The notes below the pieces were generated by a model. The model saw only the letters and a program-made list of their open reading frames with translations, was not told the origin of the DNA and did not search any database. The translations under genes were made by a program, and so were the position numbers. DNA of 64,000 nt from PBB1 sp965229345 (GTDB lineage Bacteria; Pseudomonadota; Gammaproteobacteria; Burkholderiales; Burkholderiaceae_C), in contig OZ245872.1 in the NCBI GenBank assembly GCA_965229345.1, forward strand, positions 992,001 through 1,056,000. The letters are read 5' to 3'. Within the stretch, counting starts at the first letter, position 1. Every line of letters starts with the position of its first letter. Positions 40,744 to 50,135 of this stretch are shown here, in pieces.

Positions 40744-42441
40744 CTACTCCTGTCGTGTGCGCGGTCGATCCGCGTCTGCGGTCAATCCCATGGCCAACAT
40801 CTCCTGGGCGTGGGCGAGGCTGGTGCCCGAGAGTCTTTCGCCGGCCAGCATCCGGGCGATCTCGACCACCCGTGCTTCACCAGTGACCCGGTGCACTTCA
40901 CTGCGCACCGTGCCATCGTCTGCGGACTTAACAACCACGTGGTGGTGGTCGGCACAGGCGGCCACCTGCGGCAGGTGGGTCACAGCCAGCACCTGGCAAT
41001 CGACGCCCAACTGCTTCATCAGGCGCCCGACGGTGTCGGCGACCGCGCCGCCGACACCGGCATCGATCTCGTCGAAGATCAACGTGCCGGCACTGGCATG
41101 GCCGCGTGGCAGCTGGCAGGTCGTCACCGCGATGGCCAGCGCGATGCGAGACAGTTCGCCACCCGAGGCCACCTTGGCCAGCGGCCTCGGCGTGCCACCG
41201 GCATGCCCGGCGACCAGAAACTCGGCTGCTTCCAGGCCGAAGGACTGCGGAGCTTCCTGCGCCGTCAGCATCACCTCGAAGCACCCTCCAGCCATGCCGA
41301 GTTGCTGCATGGCCAGCGTGACGGCTGCGGCAAGCTTCGGTGCGGCCTTGCGGCGGGCAGCCGAGATGCGTGCGGCTTCGCTCTCGTAGGCCGAACGAGC
41401 CGCTGCCAGCCGAGCCCGTTGCGCGTCGAGGTCGGCTGCATCGTCGAGTGCGTGCAACTCGTCCTTCCACTGCGCCAGCAGTGCGGCCAGATCGGCCGGA
41501 GGACGGCGGTAGCGGCGCGCCAGCCCCATCCAGGCCGACAGCCGGTCGTCGAGTTCGCCTAAGCGCTGTGGATCGGTATCGGTGTCGTTGAGAAAGCTCG
41601 ACAGCGTGTGTGCCGCATCCTGCAGTTGCGCCTGTGCGCCGTTCAGCACCTCGACCACCGCGGCAAGTTCACCATCGATCTCGGCAGCGGCGCGCAGGCG
41701 GTCGATCGCGCGGCCGGTCAGCGTGTCGGCGCTGTCGTCGGCTTCGCTGATCGCGTCGAGCGCCTCTCGGGCGGCGTCGAGCAGGGTCTGCACATTGGCC
41801 AGTCGGGTGTGCTCGGCGTTCAGCTCCGCCCACTCATCGGTGCCAGGCGCCAGCTTGTCGACCTCGCCGATCTGCCAGGCCAATCGTTCGCGCTCGCGAT
41901 CGAGATCGGCCTGCTGCGTTTGTGCGCGCTCCAATGCGTCGGCGGCGCCACGCCATTCGGTCCAGGCGCGGCCGAGCACCTGGGTGTCGACGCTCGCATA
42001 GGCGTCGAGCATGTCGCGCACCGCTGCCGGCCGGGTCAAGCTTTGCCAGGCGTGCTGGCCGTGGATGTCGATCAGGTGATCGGCGATCTCGCGCAACTGC
42101 GCAATCGTGGCTGCGCTGCCATTCACCCACGCCCGGCTCTTGCCCTGGGTGTCGATCGTGCGGCGCAGCAGCAGGCTGTCCGTGGCATCGAATCCAGCGT
42201 CTGCCAGCCAGTCGCTCAGACTGGGCGGCGCATCGAATTCAGCGCTGATCTCGCAACGCTGCGCGCCTTCGCGCACCACCCCGACATCGCCCCTGCCGCC
42301 CAGCACGAGTTGCAGGGCGTCGATCAGGATCGACTTGCCGGCCCCGGTTTCTCCGGTCAGCACCGAGAAGCCGCTGCCAAGCTCCACGTCGAGCGTCGTG
42401 ACGATGACGAAGTCGCGCAGGACCAGGCGACGCCACATCAT
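40744..42441 (-). CDS. recN: DNA repair protein RecN
   Basis: SMC-like ATPase in double-strand break repair. The 565-aa protein has Walker A GETGAGKS (30-37), a long central coiled coil and the C-terminal LIFDEIDAGVGGAVADTVGR Walker B region. The ATG at 42441 is in an ATGA overlap with the nadK stop; the frame is open further upstream through nadK but that is not coding. recN downstream of nadK is a widespread order. Confidence 0.95.
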   Translation of the reverse strand: MMWRRLVLRDFVIVTTLDVELGSGFSVLTGETGAGKSILIDALQLVLGGRGDVGVVREGAQRCEISAEFDAPPSLSDWLADAGFDATDSLLLRRTIDTQGKSRAWVNGSAATIAQLREIADHLIDIHGQHAWQSLTRPAAVRDMLDAYASVDTQVLGRAWTEWRGAADALERAQTQQADLDRERERLAWQIGEVDKLAPGTDEWAELNAEHTRLANVQTLLDAAREALDAISEADDSADTLTGRAIDRLRAAAEIDGELAAVVEVLNGAQAQLQDAAHTLSSFLNDTDTDPQRLGELDDRLSAWMGLARRYRRPPADLAALLAQWKDELHALDDAADLDAQRARLAAARSAYESEAARISAARRKAAPKLAAAVTLAMQQLGMAGGCFEVMLTAQEAPQSFGLEAAEFLVAGHAGGTPRPLAKVASGGELSRIALAIAVTTCQLPRGHASAGTLIFDEIDAGVGGAVADTVGRLMKQLGVDCQVLAVTHLPQVAACADHHHVVVKSADDGTVRSEVHRVTGEARVVEIARMLAGERLSGTSLAHAQEMLAMGLTADADRPRTRQE

Positions 42442-43313
42442 GCGGTCCCTGAATTCCAGTGCAGCTTGCGGCGCAGCGTGGCGTAGTAGCTCCAGCCCGG
42501 CGGGTGCAGGAAGCGCGCCTGGAACGCTGCGCGTCGCACCGTGATGCGATCGCCGTGCAGCAGGCTGGCCAGGCTCTGCATGTCGAAATTGACGCTGACA
42601 TCCCGCCCGGCCACGATCTCGATACTGATCTCGCCCGCGTCGGGCAACACGATCGGCCGGTTCGACAGATCGTGTGGCGCAATCGGCACCAGCACAAACC
42701 CCGGGATGCTGTGATGCAGGATCGGCCCGCCAGCCGACAGGGCGTAGGCGGTGGAGCCGGTGGGCGAGGCGATGATCAGGCCGTCGGCGCGCAGGTTGGC
42801 AACAAACTCGCCGCCGATGTCGATCTTCAGCTCGACCATGCTCGAGGTAGCGCCGCGGCTGACCACCACATCGTTCAGTGCGAAGGCCTCGAAGATCACC
42901 TCGCCATCGCGGCACACGCCGCCTTCGAGCATGGTGCGGTGCTCTTCCTCGTAGCTGCCGGCGATCATCGGCGCCAGCGCGGAAGCGAACTCGCCGATCG
43001 GCACGTCGGTGATGAAGCCGAGGCGCCCCTGGTTAATGCCGACCAGCGGAATGTTGAACCTGGCCATCTGACGGGCGATGCCCAGCATCGTGCCGTCGCC
43101 GCCGACCACCACGGCGATGTCGCAGCACTGGCCCAGCTCTGCCGGCGTCAAGGCGCCATAGTCGGTCAGGCCGGTGTTGAGCGCGGTCTCGTGCTCCATC
43201 GACACTTCGAGCCCCTGCGCGATCAGAAAGCGGGCGACGGCGTCGAGCACGTTGCGGCTGCCCAGCGCGTTGTACTTTCCGACCAGTGCGGCATGACGGA
43301 ACCGGCTTTTCAT
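42438..43313 (-). CDS. nadK: NAD kinase
   Basis: Phosphorylates NAD to NADP. The 291-aa product has the GGDGT motif (71-75), the INQGRLGFITDV loop and the SPTGSTAYALSAGGPI signature. It is divergent from hrcA across 70 bases and overlaps recN by four bases. Confidence 0.96.
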   Translation of the reverse strand: MKSRFRHAALVGKYNALGSRNVLDAVARFLIAQGLEVSMEHETALNTGLTDYGALTPAELGQCCDIAVVVGGDGTMLGIARQMARFNIPLVGINQGRLGFITDVPIGEFASALAPMIAGSYEEEHRTMLEGGVCRDGEVIFEAFALNDVVVSRGATSSMVELKIDIGGEFVANLRADGLIIASPTGSTAYALSAGGPILHHSIPGFVLVPIAPHDLSNRPIVLPDAGEISIEIVAGRDVSVNFDMQSLASLLHGDRITVRRAAFQARFLHPPGWSYYATLRRKLHWNSGTA

Positions 43314-43383
43314 GAGGAATTACACCACAGCGTTTTCCGCAAACCCACGTCAAAAACACCCTGCGCCCTACAATGAAAATGGC

Positions 43384-44397
43384 ATGGACGAACGCGCACG
43401 AACCTTACTCAAGACCCTGGTCGAGCGCTACATTGCCGACGGCCAGCCGGTCGGCTCGCGCACGCTATCGAAAGCCTCCGGGCTCGAGTTGTCGCCAGCC
43501 ACCATCCGCAATGTGATGGCCGACCTGGAAGAGTTGGGCCTGATCGCCAGCCCGCACACCAGCGCCGGGCGCATCCCCACCGCGCGTGGCTACCGCGTCT
43601 TCGTCGACACGATGATGACGGCGCAGCCGCTGCAGCTCCAGCAGCCCCCGAACTTCGAGACCCAACTGCAAGCCGATCAGCCGCAGCGGGTGATCGCCAA
43701 TGCGGCACAGATGCTGTCGAGCCTGTCGAATTTCGTCGGCGTCATCACCGCCCCGCGCAAGACCAGCGTGTTCCACCACATCGAGTTCATGCGCCTGAGC
43801 GAACGGCGTGTGCTGGTGATCCTGGTGGCGCCGGACGGCGATGTGCAGAACCGTGTCATCTTCACCACCCAGGACTACACCCAGGCGCAGCTGATCGAGG
43901 CCAGCAACTTCCTCACCGCCCACTACGGCGGCTGTACGCTGGAAGAGGTGCGCGAGCGGCTGAAGACCGAGGTCGATGCGCTGCGCGGCGAGATCGCGAC
44001 GCTGATGCAGGCGGCGGTGCAAGCCGGCAGCGAAGCGGTGGCCGACAGCCAGGAACAAGTGGTCATTTCGGGCGAACGCAATCTGTTGACGGTGCAGGAC
44101 TTCTCCACCGACATGGGCTCGCTGCGCAAGCTGTTCGACCTGTTCGAGCAGAAGACGCAACTGATGCGCCTGCTCGATGTGAGCAGCCGGGCGGAGGGCG
44201 TGCGCATCTACATCGGTGGCGAAAGCCACGTCGTGCCCTTCGAGGAGCTGTCGGTGGTGTCGGCGCCTTATGAGGTCGACGGCATCGTGGTCGGTACGCT
44301 CGGCGTCATCGGCCCCACGCGCATGGCCTACGACCGAATGATCCAGATCGTCGACATCACCTCACGGCTGGTCGGCAACGCGCTGAGCACCAAGTAG
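43384..44397 (+). CDS. hrcA: Heat-inducible transcription repressor HrcA
   Basis: Represses groESL and other heat-shock genes through CIRCE. The 337-aa protein has an N-terminal winged helix (SRTLSKASGLELSPATIRNVMADLEELGLI) and the HrcA core. I chose the ATG at 43384; the frame is open 24 codons earlier but the family starts here. A TACAAT box lies just before the ATG. No CIRCE inverted repeat (TTAGCACTC-N9-GAGTGCTAA) is visible near this gene or near prmG. Confidence 0.94.
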   Translation: MDERARTLLKTLVERYIADGQPVGSRTLSKASGLELSPATIRNVMADLEELGLIASPHTSAGRIPTARGYRVFVDTMMTAQPLQLQQPPNFETQLQADQPQRVIANAAQMLSSLSNFVGVITAPRKTSVFHHIEFMRLSERRVLVILVAPDGDVQNRVIFTTQDYTQAQLIEASNFLTAHYGGCTLEEVRERLKTEVDALRGEIATLMQAAVQAGSEAVADSQEQVVISGERNLLTVQDFSTDMGSLRKLFDLFEQKTQLMRLLDVSSRAEGVRIYIGGESHVVPFEELSVVSAPYEVDGIVVGTLGVIGPTRMAYDRMIQIVDITSRLVGNALSTK

Positions 44398-44419
44398 AAG
44401 GCCGCTTCGGCTCGCTGCC

Positions 44420-44425
44420 TACAAT
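44420..44425 (+). promoter_or_regulatory. -10 box of the tRNA-Met promoter
   Basis: TACAAT ends 9 bases before the mature tRNA 5' end, a normal distance for a short leader. No convincing -35 hexamer is seen at 16-18 bases upstream. Confidence 0.4.
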
Positions 44426-44434
44426 GAGTCGCTC

Positions 44435-44511
44435 GGGCCGTTAGCTCAGTTGGTCAGAGCAGAGGACTCATAATCCTTTGGTCGTTGGTTCAAGTCCAAC
44501 ACGGCCTACCA
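44435..44511 (+). tRNA. tRNA-Met (anticodon CAT, elongator type)
   Basis: A 77-base cloverleaf: acceptor GGGCCGT pairs with ACGGCCT (G-T at 1-72), the D arm is GCTC-AGTTGGTCA-GAGC, the anticodon loop is CTCATAA with CAT, the T arm is GTTGG-TTCAAGT-CCAAC, then A73 and encoded CCA. The paired first position and overall sequence resemble elongator tRNA-Met rather than the initiator; a lysidine-modified tRNA-Ile cannot be fully excluded by eye. Confidence 0.9.
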
Positions 44512-44538
44512 AATGATCAGGAACACAGGCGTACAGCA

Positions 44539-44553
44539 CCTGGGATGCCCAGG
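44539..44553. terminator. Short hairpin between tRNA-Met and the cyclase gene
   Basis: CCTGGG-ATG-CCCAGG forms a 6-bp stem in the 80-base convergent gap. No T-run follows on either strand, so it is a weak terminator candidate. Confidence 0.35.
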
Positions 44554-44591
44554 GTCCGCAGCCTGGCGAAGCCTGAACCCGCCCAGCGCGT

Positions 44592-45560
44592 CTACTTGAT
44601 CGCCATCGGGTTGATCGGCGACCCGACGGCGTGCGTGATCGGCAGCGGCGGGGCTATGAACATGAATTCGTAGACGCGGTCCTGCGCGCAGTCGTCGGCC
44701 AGGTCCTTCAGATAGAAGATCTCGCCCATCGTGATGCCGATCTTCGGGATGACAACCCAGTGCCAAGGCTGGGAGCAGTCGTCGGTCTCGTTCGGGCGAA
44801 CTTCGCAGCCCCAGGTGTCGGTGCAGATGGCGGCGATCTCTTTTTGGAAGATCCACTCGGCGGTCTCGAAGGCGAGCCCGGGCGCATCGCCCCCCGCATA
44901 GCCGCCCCACTCGCCAGCGGCGAGGCAGCGCTCCATGTGTCCGGTGCGAACGATGACGAAGTCTCCGCGGCGGATCTCGACGCCCTGCGCGCGGGCGGTG
45001 GCGTCGAGGTCGGCGCCGGTGATGGCCTCGCCATCGTCCAGCGAACTGCGCCCCAGGTGGCGTGCCACATCGAGCAGGACGCCGCGGCCCACCATGCGGT
45101 CCTTCACTTTCTCGATCCCGTTTTTCTTGGCGCCATTGGCGTCGACCAGCCTGGCGTCGTAGCCGTTCCACATCTTGTCGCCATAGAAGATGTGCCCCAG
45201 CGCATCCCATTGCGTGCCGCATTGCAGCGGCATCGACACCGCGTCATCCGCAAAGCGCACACCGCCGGCATCCTGGTTGCCTGCCACGGCATCCGTGCCG
45301 GTGGCGAGCATCACGTGGATCGGGTTGTACCGATTGCCCCACAGCCCACGTTGCGGGCCGTTGCGGTCGAAATTGAGCCCCAACGAGATGGCCCGACCCC
45401 GTTTCACCAGATTGGAGGCGGCAATGATCTCCTGCGGGCCGATGAAATTGAGCGTGCCGATCTCGTCGTCAGGGCCCCAGCGACCCCAGTTGCTGCAGCG
45501 CTCGGCGACCTCGTGCAAATGAGCGAGAGTGAATTTGGCGGCGTCGAATCGATGGGTCAT
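44592..45560 (-). CDS. Cyclase-family metal-dependent hydrolase (PF04199-type)
   Basis: A 322-aa protein of the cyclase/kynurenine formamidase-like/isatin hydrolase superfamily. Diagnostic stretches are NWGRWGPDDEIGTLNFI near the N-terminus, the metal-binding HxGTHxD-like segment in variant form (QCGTQWDALGHIFY) and DFVIVRTGHMER. The canonical HxGTHxD histidines are replaced here by Gln-Cys-Gly-Thr-Gln-Trp-Asp, a substitution seen in the bacterial subgroup of this length, so metal binding may differ. The ATG at 45560 follows GGAGACTG. It is divergent from the TetR gene and opens the accessory catabolic island. Confidence 0.85.
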   Translation of the reverse strand: MTHRFDAAKFTLAHLHEVAERCSNWGRWGPDDEIGTLNFIGPQEIIAASNLVKRGRAISLGLNFDRNGPQRGLWGNRYNPIHVMLATGTDAVAGNQDAGGVRFADDAVSMPLQCGTQWDALGHIFYGDKMWNGYDARLVDANGAKKNGIEKVKDRMVGRGVLLDVARHLGRSSLDDGEAITGADLDATARAQGVEIRRGDFVIVRTGHMERCLAAGEWGGYAGGDAPGLAFETAEWIFQKEIAAICTDTWGCEVRPNETDDCSQPWHWVVIPKIGITMGEIFYLKDLADDCAQDRVYEFMFIAPPLPITHAVGSPINPMAIK

Positions 45561-45620
45561 GGCAGTCTCCTTTGCCGTGAGAACTGTGCGCGGACGACAT
45601 GCCGTTTGCACTTCTAGAAT

Positions 45621-45634
45621 TGAGCGGCTGCTCA
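45621..45634. promoter_or_regulatory. Candidate TetR operator TGAGC-N4-GCTCA (copy 1)
   Basis: TGAGCGGCTGCTCA is a palindrome with 5-base arms in the 157-base region between the cyclase and TetR genes. The same pattern appears at 51050-51063 in front of the molybdenum hydroxylase operon. TCTAGAAT also occurs twice here (from 45613 and 45675), flanking the palindrome region. Confidence 0.55.
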
Positions 45635-45717
45635 TTTATAGGTGTCGACAAGTTGGCTGTCAATGCCCTCGACCTCTAGAATCAAGGCAGGTTCATCTCT
45701 GGATCCAACGCACTCGC

Positions 45718-46437
45718 ATGCAGGCCGTGAAGCGCATCCGAACGAGCCCGCCGCTCAAGCGCAAGCTGGCCTCTGCACCTGTCGCCACCGAGCCCGCGCA
45801 AGCCGTGCGGCGGCGCCTGCCACCGGCAGAGCGCAAGATGCTGATCGTCGAGGCGGCCATCGCCTACTTCGCTGAAGTCGGCTTCGAAGGCCAGACGCGC
45901 AACCTGTCCGCGCGCCTGGGTGTGACCAACGCGCTGCTGTTCAGGTACTTCCCCACCAAAGAGGAACTGGTCGAGCGTGTGTACCAGCAGATGTACCTCG
46001 GCCGGTGGGGCAGCGATTGGGAAGGCGCGCTCAAGGATCGCGCCGTGCCCTTCGATGCACGTCTGCGCAGGTTCTACAAGAGCTATCTCTCGGTCATCTA
46101 CTCGTACGAGTGGATACGGATCTTCTTCTTCGCGGGGCTGCGTGGGGTCAACATCAACGACCGCTACATCAGCCTGCTGAACAGCCGCATCGTGCAGCCG
46201 ATCTGTACCGAGGTCCGGCACGCGTATGGGCTGCCGACTCCCGAGCAGGTGCCCATCACGGCGGTGGAGTCCGATGCCGTCTGGGGCCTGCAGGGGCAGA
46301 TCCTGTACATCGGCATCCGGCGCTTCATCTACAACCAGCACATCGCGGACCCCGAACGCATCGTGGACGCTGCCGTCGATGTGTTTCTGTCGGGCATCGC
46401 CAGTGTGGCGTCTGCCGCTTCAGGTCCGTCGCGCTGA
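45718..46437 (+). CDS. TetR-family regulator of the catabolic island
   Basis: The 239-aa product has a basic N-terminal arm (about 1-40), a TetR helix-turn-helix (LIVEAAIAYFAEVGFEGQT, then LGVTNALLFRYFPTKEELVERVY) and a C-terminal ligand domain. The ATG at 45718 was chosen because upstream in-frame codons overlap the cyclase promoter region. It is divergent from the cyclase and converges with the CoxG-like gene. Repeated palindromes in two promoter regions suggest it controls the whole island; ligand unknown. Confidence 0.87.
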   Translation: MQAVKRIRTSPPLKRKLASAPVATEPAQAVRRRLPPAERKMLIVEAAIAYFAEVGFEGQTRNLSARLGVTNALLFRYFPTKEELVERVYQQMYLGRWGSDWEGALKDRAVPFDARLRRFYKSYLSVIYSYEWIRIFFFAGLRGVNINDRYISLLNSRIVQPICTEVRHAYGLPTPEQVPITAVESDAVWGLQGQILYIGIRRFIYNQHIADPERIVDAAVDVFLSGIASVASAASGPSR

Positions 46438-46460
46438 GCGCGTCCGCCGCCAAGCTGCGC

Positions 46461-47081
46461 TCAGGCCTTGTCCTGGCGGAACCACCGCGCAGCCCAGCCG
46501 CGCAGCATCTCGCGCAGCAGCGCTAGCAGATTGAGTTCGTTGCGCGCGCTCGCCGGCGTGCCGGGCACCGCGTCTGCCGCGGGCGTGGGGCTTGCGCCTG
46601 ACACCGGCAGCTCCCCCGCGATCGGGACCGCGGCGGCCGCGGCAGAAAAGTTTGCCGCGAACTGCGTCAGCAGCGCATCGATGACGGGCAGCAACAGCCG
46701 ACTGCCGAATTGGGCGAGCTTTCCGCTGACCGTCACCGTGGCCTCACCGACGAGCAGCGATGACGCTGCGGATTCGCCGGGTTCCACGCGCGCTGTCAGC
46801 TTCATGCTGGCAGACGATCCCGAGCGGTCGGCCCCTTTTCCCAGCATCGACAGCTGCATGACCGCTGCATCGCAGCTCAGCAGCTCGATGTCACCGGCGA
46901 AGCTCATCGTGGCGGGGCCGACCCGGGTCTTGACGGTGCCCTTGTAGTGCGTGGCGTCGATCTGTTCGGTGATGGCAGCACCCGGCAGGCAGGCCGCCGT
47001 GGCCGTGACGTCGGAGAGCACGGCCCAGGACCGGGCGGCGCTTTCACCGATGGGGTATCGGCGTTGTATGGTGAGTTCCAT
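46461..47081 (-). CDS. CoxG-like SRPBCC protein
   Basis: A 206-aa protein of the carbon monoxide dehydrogenase subunit G family (PF06240), a START-like fold. The N-terminal domain has the typical VLSDVTATAACLPGA and HYKGTVKTRVGPATMSFAG; after residue 145 comes an Ala/Pro-rich linker and a hydrophobic, basic C-terminal helix that may anchor it to the membrane, as proposed for CoxG. It is the last gene of the molybdenum hydroxylase operon, 74 bases after the large subunit. Confidence 0.87.
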   Translation of the reverse strand: MELTIQRRYPIGESAARSWAVLSDVTATAACLPGAAITEQIDATHYKGTVKTRVGPATMSFAGDIELLSCDAAVMQLSMLGKGADRSGSSASMKLTARVEPGESAASSLLVGEATVTVSGKLAQFGSRLLLPVIDALLTQFAANFSAAAAAVPIAGELPVSGASPTPAADAVPGTPASARNELNLLALLREMLRGWAARWFRQDKA

Positions 47082-47155
47082 GAAGGGGGTCCTGCCAAGA
47101 TCGATCTCGAACGCTGCCGGATTGCTGTGTCGAGCCCGGCAGGGCTGCGCGGACC

Positions 47156-49627
47156 TTAACCTCCTGCCGCGCGAACGATCTCGCGAAGACGACGTGGCGT
47201 GAGGGGCACCTCGGACAGCTGCACACCGAGGTCCTTGAGCGCATCCTCGACGGCCTGAACGATCACCGGTGGTGCCGCCATGCGCCCACCCTCACCACCG
47301 CCCTTGATGCCGTACTCGGTGTAAGGCGAGGGTGTCTCGACATGGCCCACGCGGATGTGCGCCGGCATCTCATGCACGGTCGGGATGTGATAGTCCGCAA
47401 ACGAGCCCGTCAGCAGCTGGCCGCTCTCGTCGTAGCGCAGGTGTTCGTACAGCGCGGTGCCGATGCCCTGCGCCGTCCCGCCGCGCACGTGGCCTGCCAG
47501 GGTCATCGGGTTCACCACGGTGCCGCAGTCGTGGACCGCGACGTAATCGAGGATCTTCACCTGGCCGGTCCGGGTGTCTACCTCCACCGCGACCGCGTGG
47601 ACCATGTGTCCCATGATCGGATAAAAGATGCCGAGGTGCGTGCCATCGGCCGCCGGCATCGTGGTCAGCGGATGGTCGTACACCGCGGTGGTTTCGAGGC
47701 CGCTGTCGAACTCGGGCCGGTCTGGGAAATTCAGGCGGAAATAGTGCGCGGCCGACGCCACCTCGGCGATCGTCTTTTCTTTGCCGGGCACGCCCTTCAC
47801 GCCCACTTTGCCGCTGCGCAGCTCGAGGTCGCTGCTGCCGCACTCCATCATGTGCCCGGCCAGCCGGAACAGCTTTTCGCGCAGCGTGCGCACCCCCTTG
47901 ACCACCGCGCCAGCCACCATCACGGTGTACCGGCTGCCGCCCGGCCCGGTGCCATTGAACCCGGCGTCGGTGTCCGCATAGGCGATCGACACGTCGGAAG
48001 GTTCCACCGTCAGCGCCTCGGCGACGATCTGCGTCACGACGGTCTCGGGGCTGTTGCCCCAGAACGGCGCGCACAGCTGCACGAAGACCTTGCCCGTCGG
48101 GTCGAGCCGGATCGCCACCGCCTCGGGCGAGCTGGACAAGGTGAACCCCGGGTGTTCGGGCGGGTTGAGCGACCAGAACTCCGTCGAACTGAAGACGCTG
48201 CGCTCCTGGCACGCGACCAGGCCGATGCCGATGTGGCGGCCTTCCAGCCTGGCCTCGGCCTGCTTGCGGCGCCAGCCCTCGACATCGAACATGTCCACGG
48301 CCTTGTCCATCACGGCCTGGTAGTTGCCGATGTCATAGACGTTGCCCGAAGGGATCACGTAAGGGAACTCGTCGGGCTGGATCAGGTTGTGCCGGCGCAA
48401 GGCGATGCCGTCGATGCCCAGTTCCTGGGCTGCCGCATCGACCATGCGCTCGAGCACGAAGTTGGTGACCTCCGAGCCGAATCCGCGGTAGGCGCCTTGC
48501 TGGCACTTGTTGGACAACACCGCGGTGATGCGGGCCTGCACGCTGTTGATCCGATACGGTCCCACGACCTGTGAAAACGCGTTGCCGTGCGTGCCGTAGC
48601 CGTATTGGAGATAGGCGCCGTAGTCATCCCACACCCGGTAGCGCAGCGCCAGCATCGTTCCGTCCTCGCGCACGGCCAGTTCGGCGTCGTACAGCCGGTC
48701 AGAGCCGTGAGCGTCGGCATTGGCGATGTTGTCGGCGCGGTCCTCGATGTACTTCACCGGGCAGCCGGCGATGCGTGAAAGGCCTGCCGTCAGCACGATC
48801 ACCCGGTGCAGGAACAGCTTCGAACCGAAGCTGCCGCCCGCCAGCGTGGGCACGATGGTCAAGTGGGTCGCCGGCACGTTCAGCGACATGGCGCACAGCC
48901 ACCCGACATAGGTGTACATCGAGGTGTTGCAGTGGACCCTGAATTTGCCGGTCCCCGAATCGAAGTCGGCGATCGCACCTGCGGTTTCCATCGGCTGCGG
49001 GCCGGAGCGACCCCAGCGCAGGCGCCGGCGAATCACGCGGTCGGCGCGGGCGAAGTCGTCGTCCACCGGGCCGAAGGTGAAGGTCCGGTCCATGGCGACA
49101 TTGCTCTCGCCACGCTCTGGGTGCAGCACGGCATCGCCGCGGGCGTGTTCCTGCTGCTCGATATCGGTGACCACAGGCAGTTCTTCGTACTCGACCTCGA
49201 TGAGCTCGAGCGCGTCTTCGGCGATGTACCGGTCCTCGGCGATGACGGCGGCGACGGTCTCGCCGACGTGGCGGACCTTGTCGATCGCGATGGCCGGCTG
49301 TACCACCGCCGGGCTGGAGAAGGTGACGGTCGGGCCGGTGGTTTCGGCAAACTCACGGCCGGTGACGACGCAGATCACGCCAGGCAGCGCCCGCGCGGCG
49401 CTCACATCGATCGACTTGATGCGTGCATGCGCGAACGGGCTGCGCAGCATGGCCGCATGCGCCATCCCGGGCACCACGACGTCATCGAGGTACTTGCCCT
49501 TGCCGGTGAGCAGGCGCGGGTCCTCGACCCGCTTCATGCTCTTGCCGATCCAGCGCGGTTCGTCCTGGGGCGGCTTTTCGCGGCGGGACGCCGGGATGTC
49601 GAGCTTGGGGACGTAACGGGCGCTCAT
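47156..49627 (-). CDS. Molybdenum hydroxylase large subunit (xanthine dehydrogenase family)
   Basis: The 823-aa molybdopterin-binding subunit of a CoxL/XdhA-type hydroxylase. It has the N-terminal aldehyde oxidase a/b hammerhead domain (RVEDPRLLTGKGKYLDDV), GGSFGSK (264-270), an active-site loop GAYRGFG (378-384) and the C-terminal GGGEGG motif with the catalytic Glu. The loop is not the AYRCSFR of true aerobic CO dehydrogenase, so the substrate is more likely an aromatic N-heterocycle or aldehyde. It starts in the ATGA overlap with the small-subunit gene; the frame is open far upstream but without homology. Confidence 0.92.
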   Translation of the reverse strand: MSARYVPKLDIPASRREKPPQDEPRWIGKSMKRVEDPRLLTGKGKYLDDVVVPGMAHAAMLRSPFAHARIKSIDVSAARALPGVICVVTGREFAETTGPTVTFSSPAVVQPAIAIDKVRHVGETVAAVIAEDRYIAEDALELIEVEYEELPVVTDIEQQEHARGDAVLHPERGESNVAMDRTFTFGPVDDDFARADRVIRRRLRWGRSGPQPMETAGAIADFDSGTGKFRVHCNTSMYTYVGWLCAMSLNVPATHLTIVPTLAGGSFGSKLFLHRVIVLTAGLSRIAGCPVKYIEDRADNIANADAHGSDRLYDAELAVREDGTMLALRYRVWDDYGAYLQYGYGTHGNAFSQVVGPYRINSVQARITAVLSNKCQQGAYRGFGSEVTNFVLERMVDAAAQELGIDGIALRRHNLIQPDEFPYVIPSGNVYDIGNYQAVMDKAVDMFDVEGWRRKQAEARLEGRHIGIGLVACQERSVFSSTEFWSLNPPEHPGFTLSSSPEAVAIRLDPTGKVFVQLCAPFWGNSPETVVTQIVAEALTVEPSDVSIAYADTDAGFNGTGPGGSRYTVMVAGAVVKGVRTLREKLFRLAGHMMECGSSDLELRSGKVGVKGVPGKEKTIAEVASAAHYFRLNFPDRPEFDSGLETTAVYDHPLTTMPAADGTHLGIFYPIMGHMVHAVAVEVDTRTGQVKILDYVAVHDCGTVVNPMTLAGHVRGGTAQGIGTALYEHLRYDESGQLLTGSFADYHIPTVHEMPAHIRVGHVETPSPYTEYGIKGGGEGGRMAAPPVIVQAVEDALKDLGVQLSEVPLTPRRLREIVRAAGG

Positions 49628-50118
49628 GCCTGCGCCTCGGTCGTGCGCATGGCGGCGGCGGCCGACATGATCGCGTCGACGATGGTTTCGTAGCCGGTGC
49701 AGCGGCACAGGTTGCCGGCAATCGCATCGGCCACCTGTTCGCGCGTGGGGTTCGGGTTGCTCGCCAGCAGTTCTTGTGCGGTCATCAGCATGCCCGGCGT
49801 GCAGAACCCGCATTGAAGGCCGTGCTTTTCCCAGAACGCCTGCTGCAGCGGGTGCATGTTCTGCATCGTGCCCAGGCCCTCCACGGTGCGGACCTGGCAG
49901 CCGTCGGCCTGCACCGCGAACATCAGACAGGAGCGCACGGTCTGCTGGTCGACCGAGACGGTGCAGGTGCCGCACACGCCGTGCTCGCAGCCGACGTGCG
50001 TGCCGGTGAGTGCAAGGTCCTGCCGCAGGAAGTCCGACAGCAGCTTGCGCGCAGGGACTTGGCGGGTGTACGTGCGGCCGTTGACCGTCAAGGTCACCGG
50101 ATGATCGGCGTTGCTCAT
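49624..50118 (-). CDS. Molybdenum hydroxylase [2Fe-2S] small subunit
   Basis: A 164-aa CoxS/NdhS-type subunit carrying two [2Fe-2S] clusters: plant-type ligands C44, C49, C52 and C64, and the C-terminal set C103, C106, C138 and C140 (CGFCTPGM and CRCTGY). It passes electrons from the Mo site to the FAD subunit. The ATG at 50118 matches family length; it lies 17 bases after the FAD-subunit gene and overlaps the large-subunit gene. Confidence 0.94.
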   Translation of the reverse strand: MSNADHPVTLTVNGRTYTRQVPARKLLSDFLRQDLALTGTHVGCEHGVCGTCTVSVDQQTVRSCLMFAVQADGCQVRTVEGLGTMQNMHPLQQAFWEKHGLQCGFCTPGMLMTAQELLASNPNPTREQVADAIAGNLCRCTGYETIVDAIMSAAAAMRTTEAQA

Positions 50119-50135
50119 TCGTAGGGTTCCTTGCC

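Noticed and set aside
43314..43383. CIRCE operator near hrcA
   Set aside because: No TTAGCACTC-N9-GAGTGCTAA-like repeat is present; only a TACAAT box is visible.
47156..49627. Aerobic CO dehydrogenase (coxMSL) identity
   Set aside because: The large subunit lacks the AYRCSFR active-site loop; GAYRGFG places it elsewhere in the xanthine dehydrogenase family, so cox symbols were withheld.
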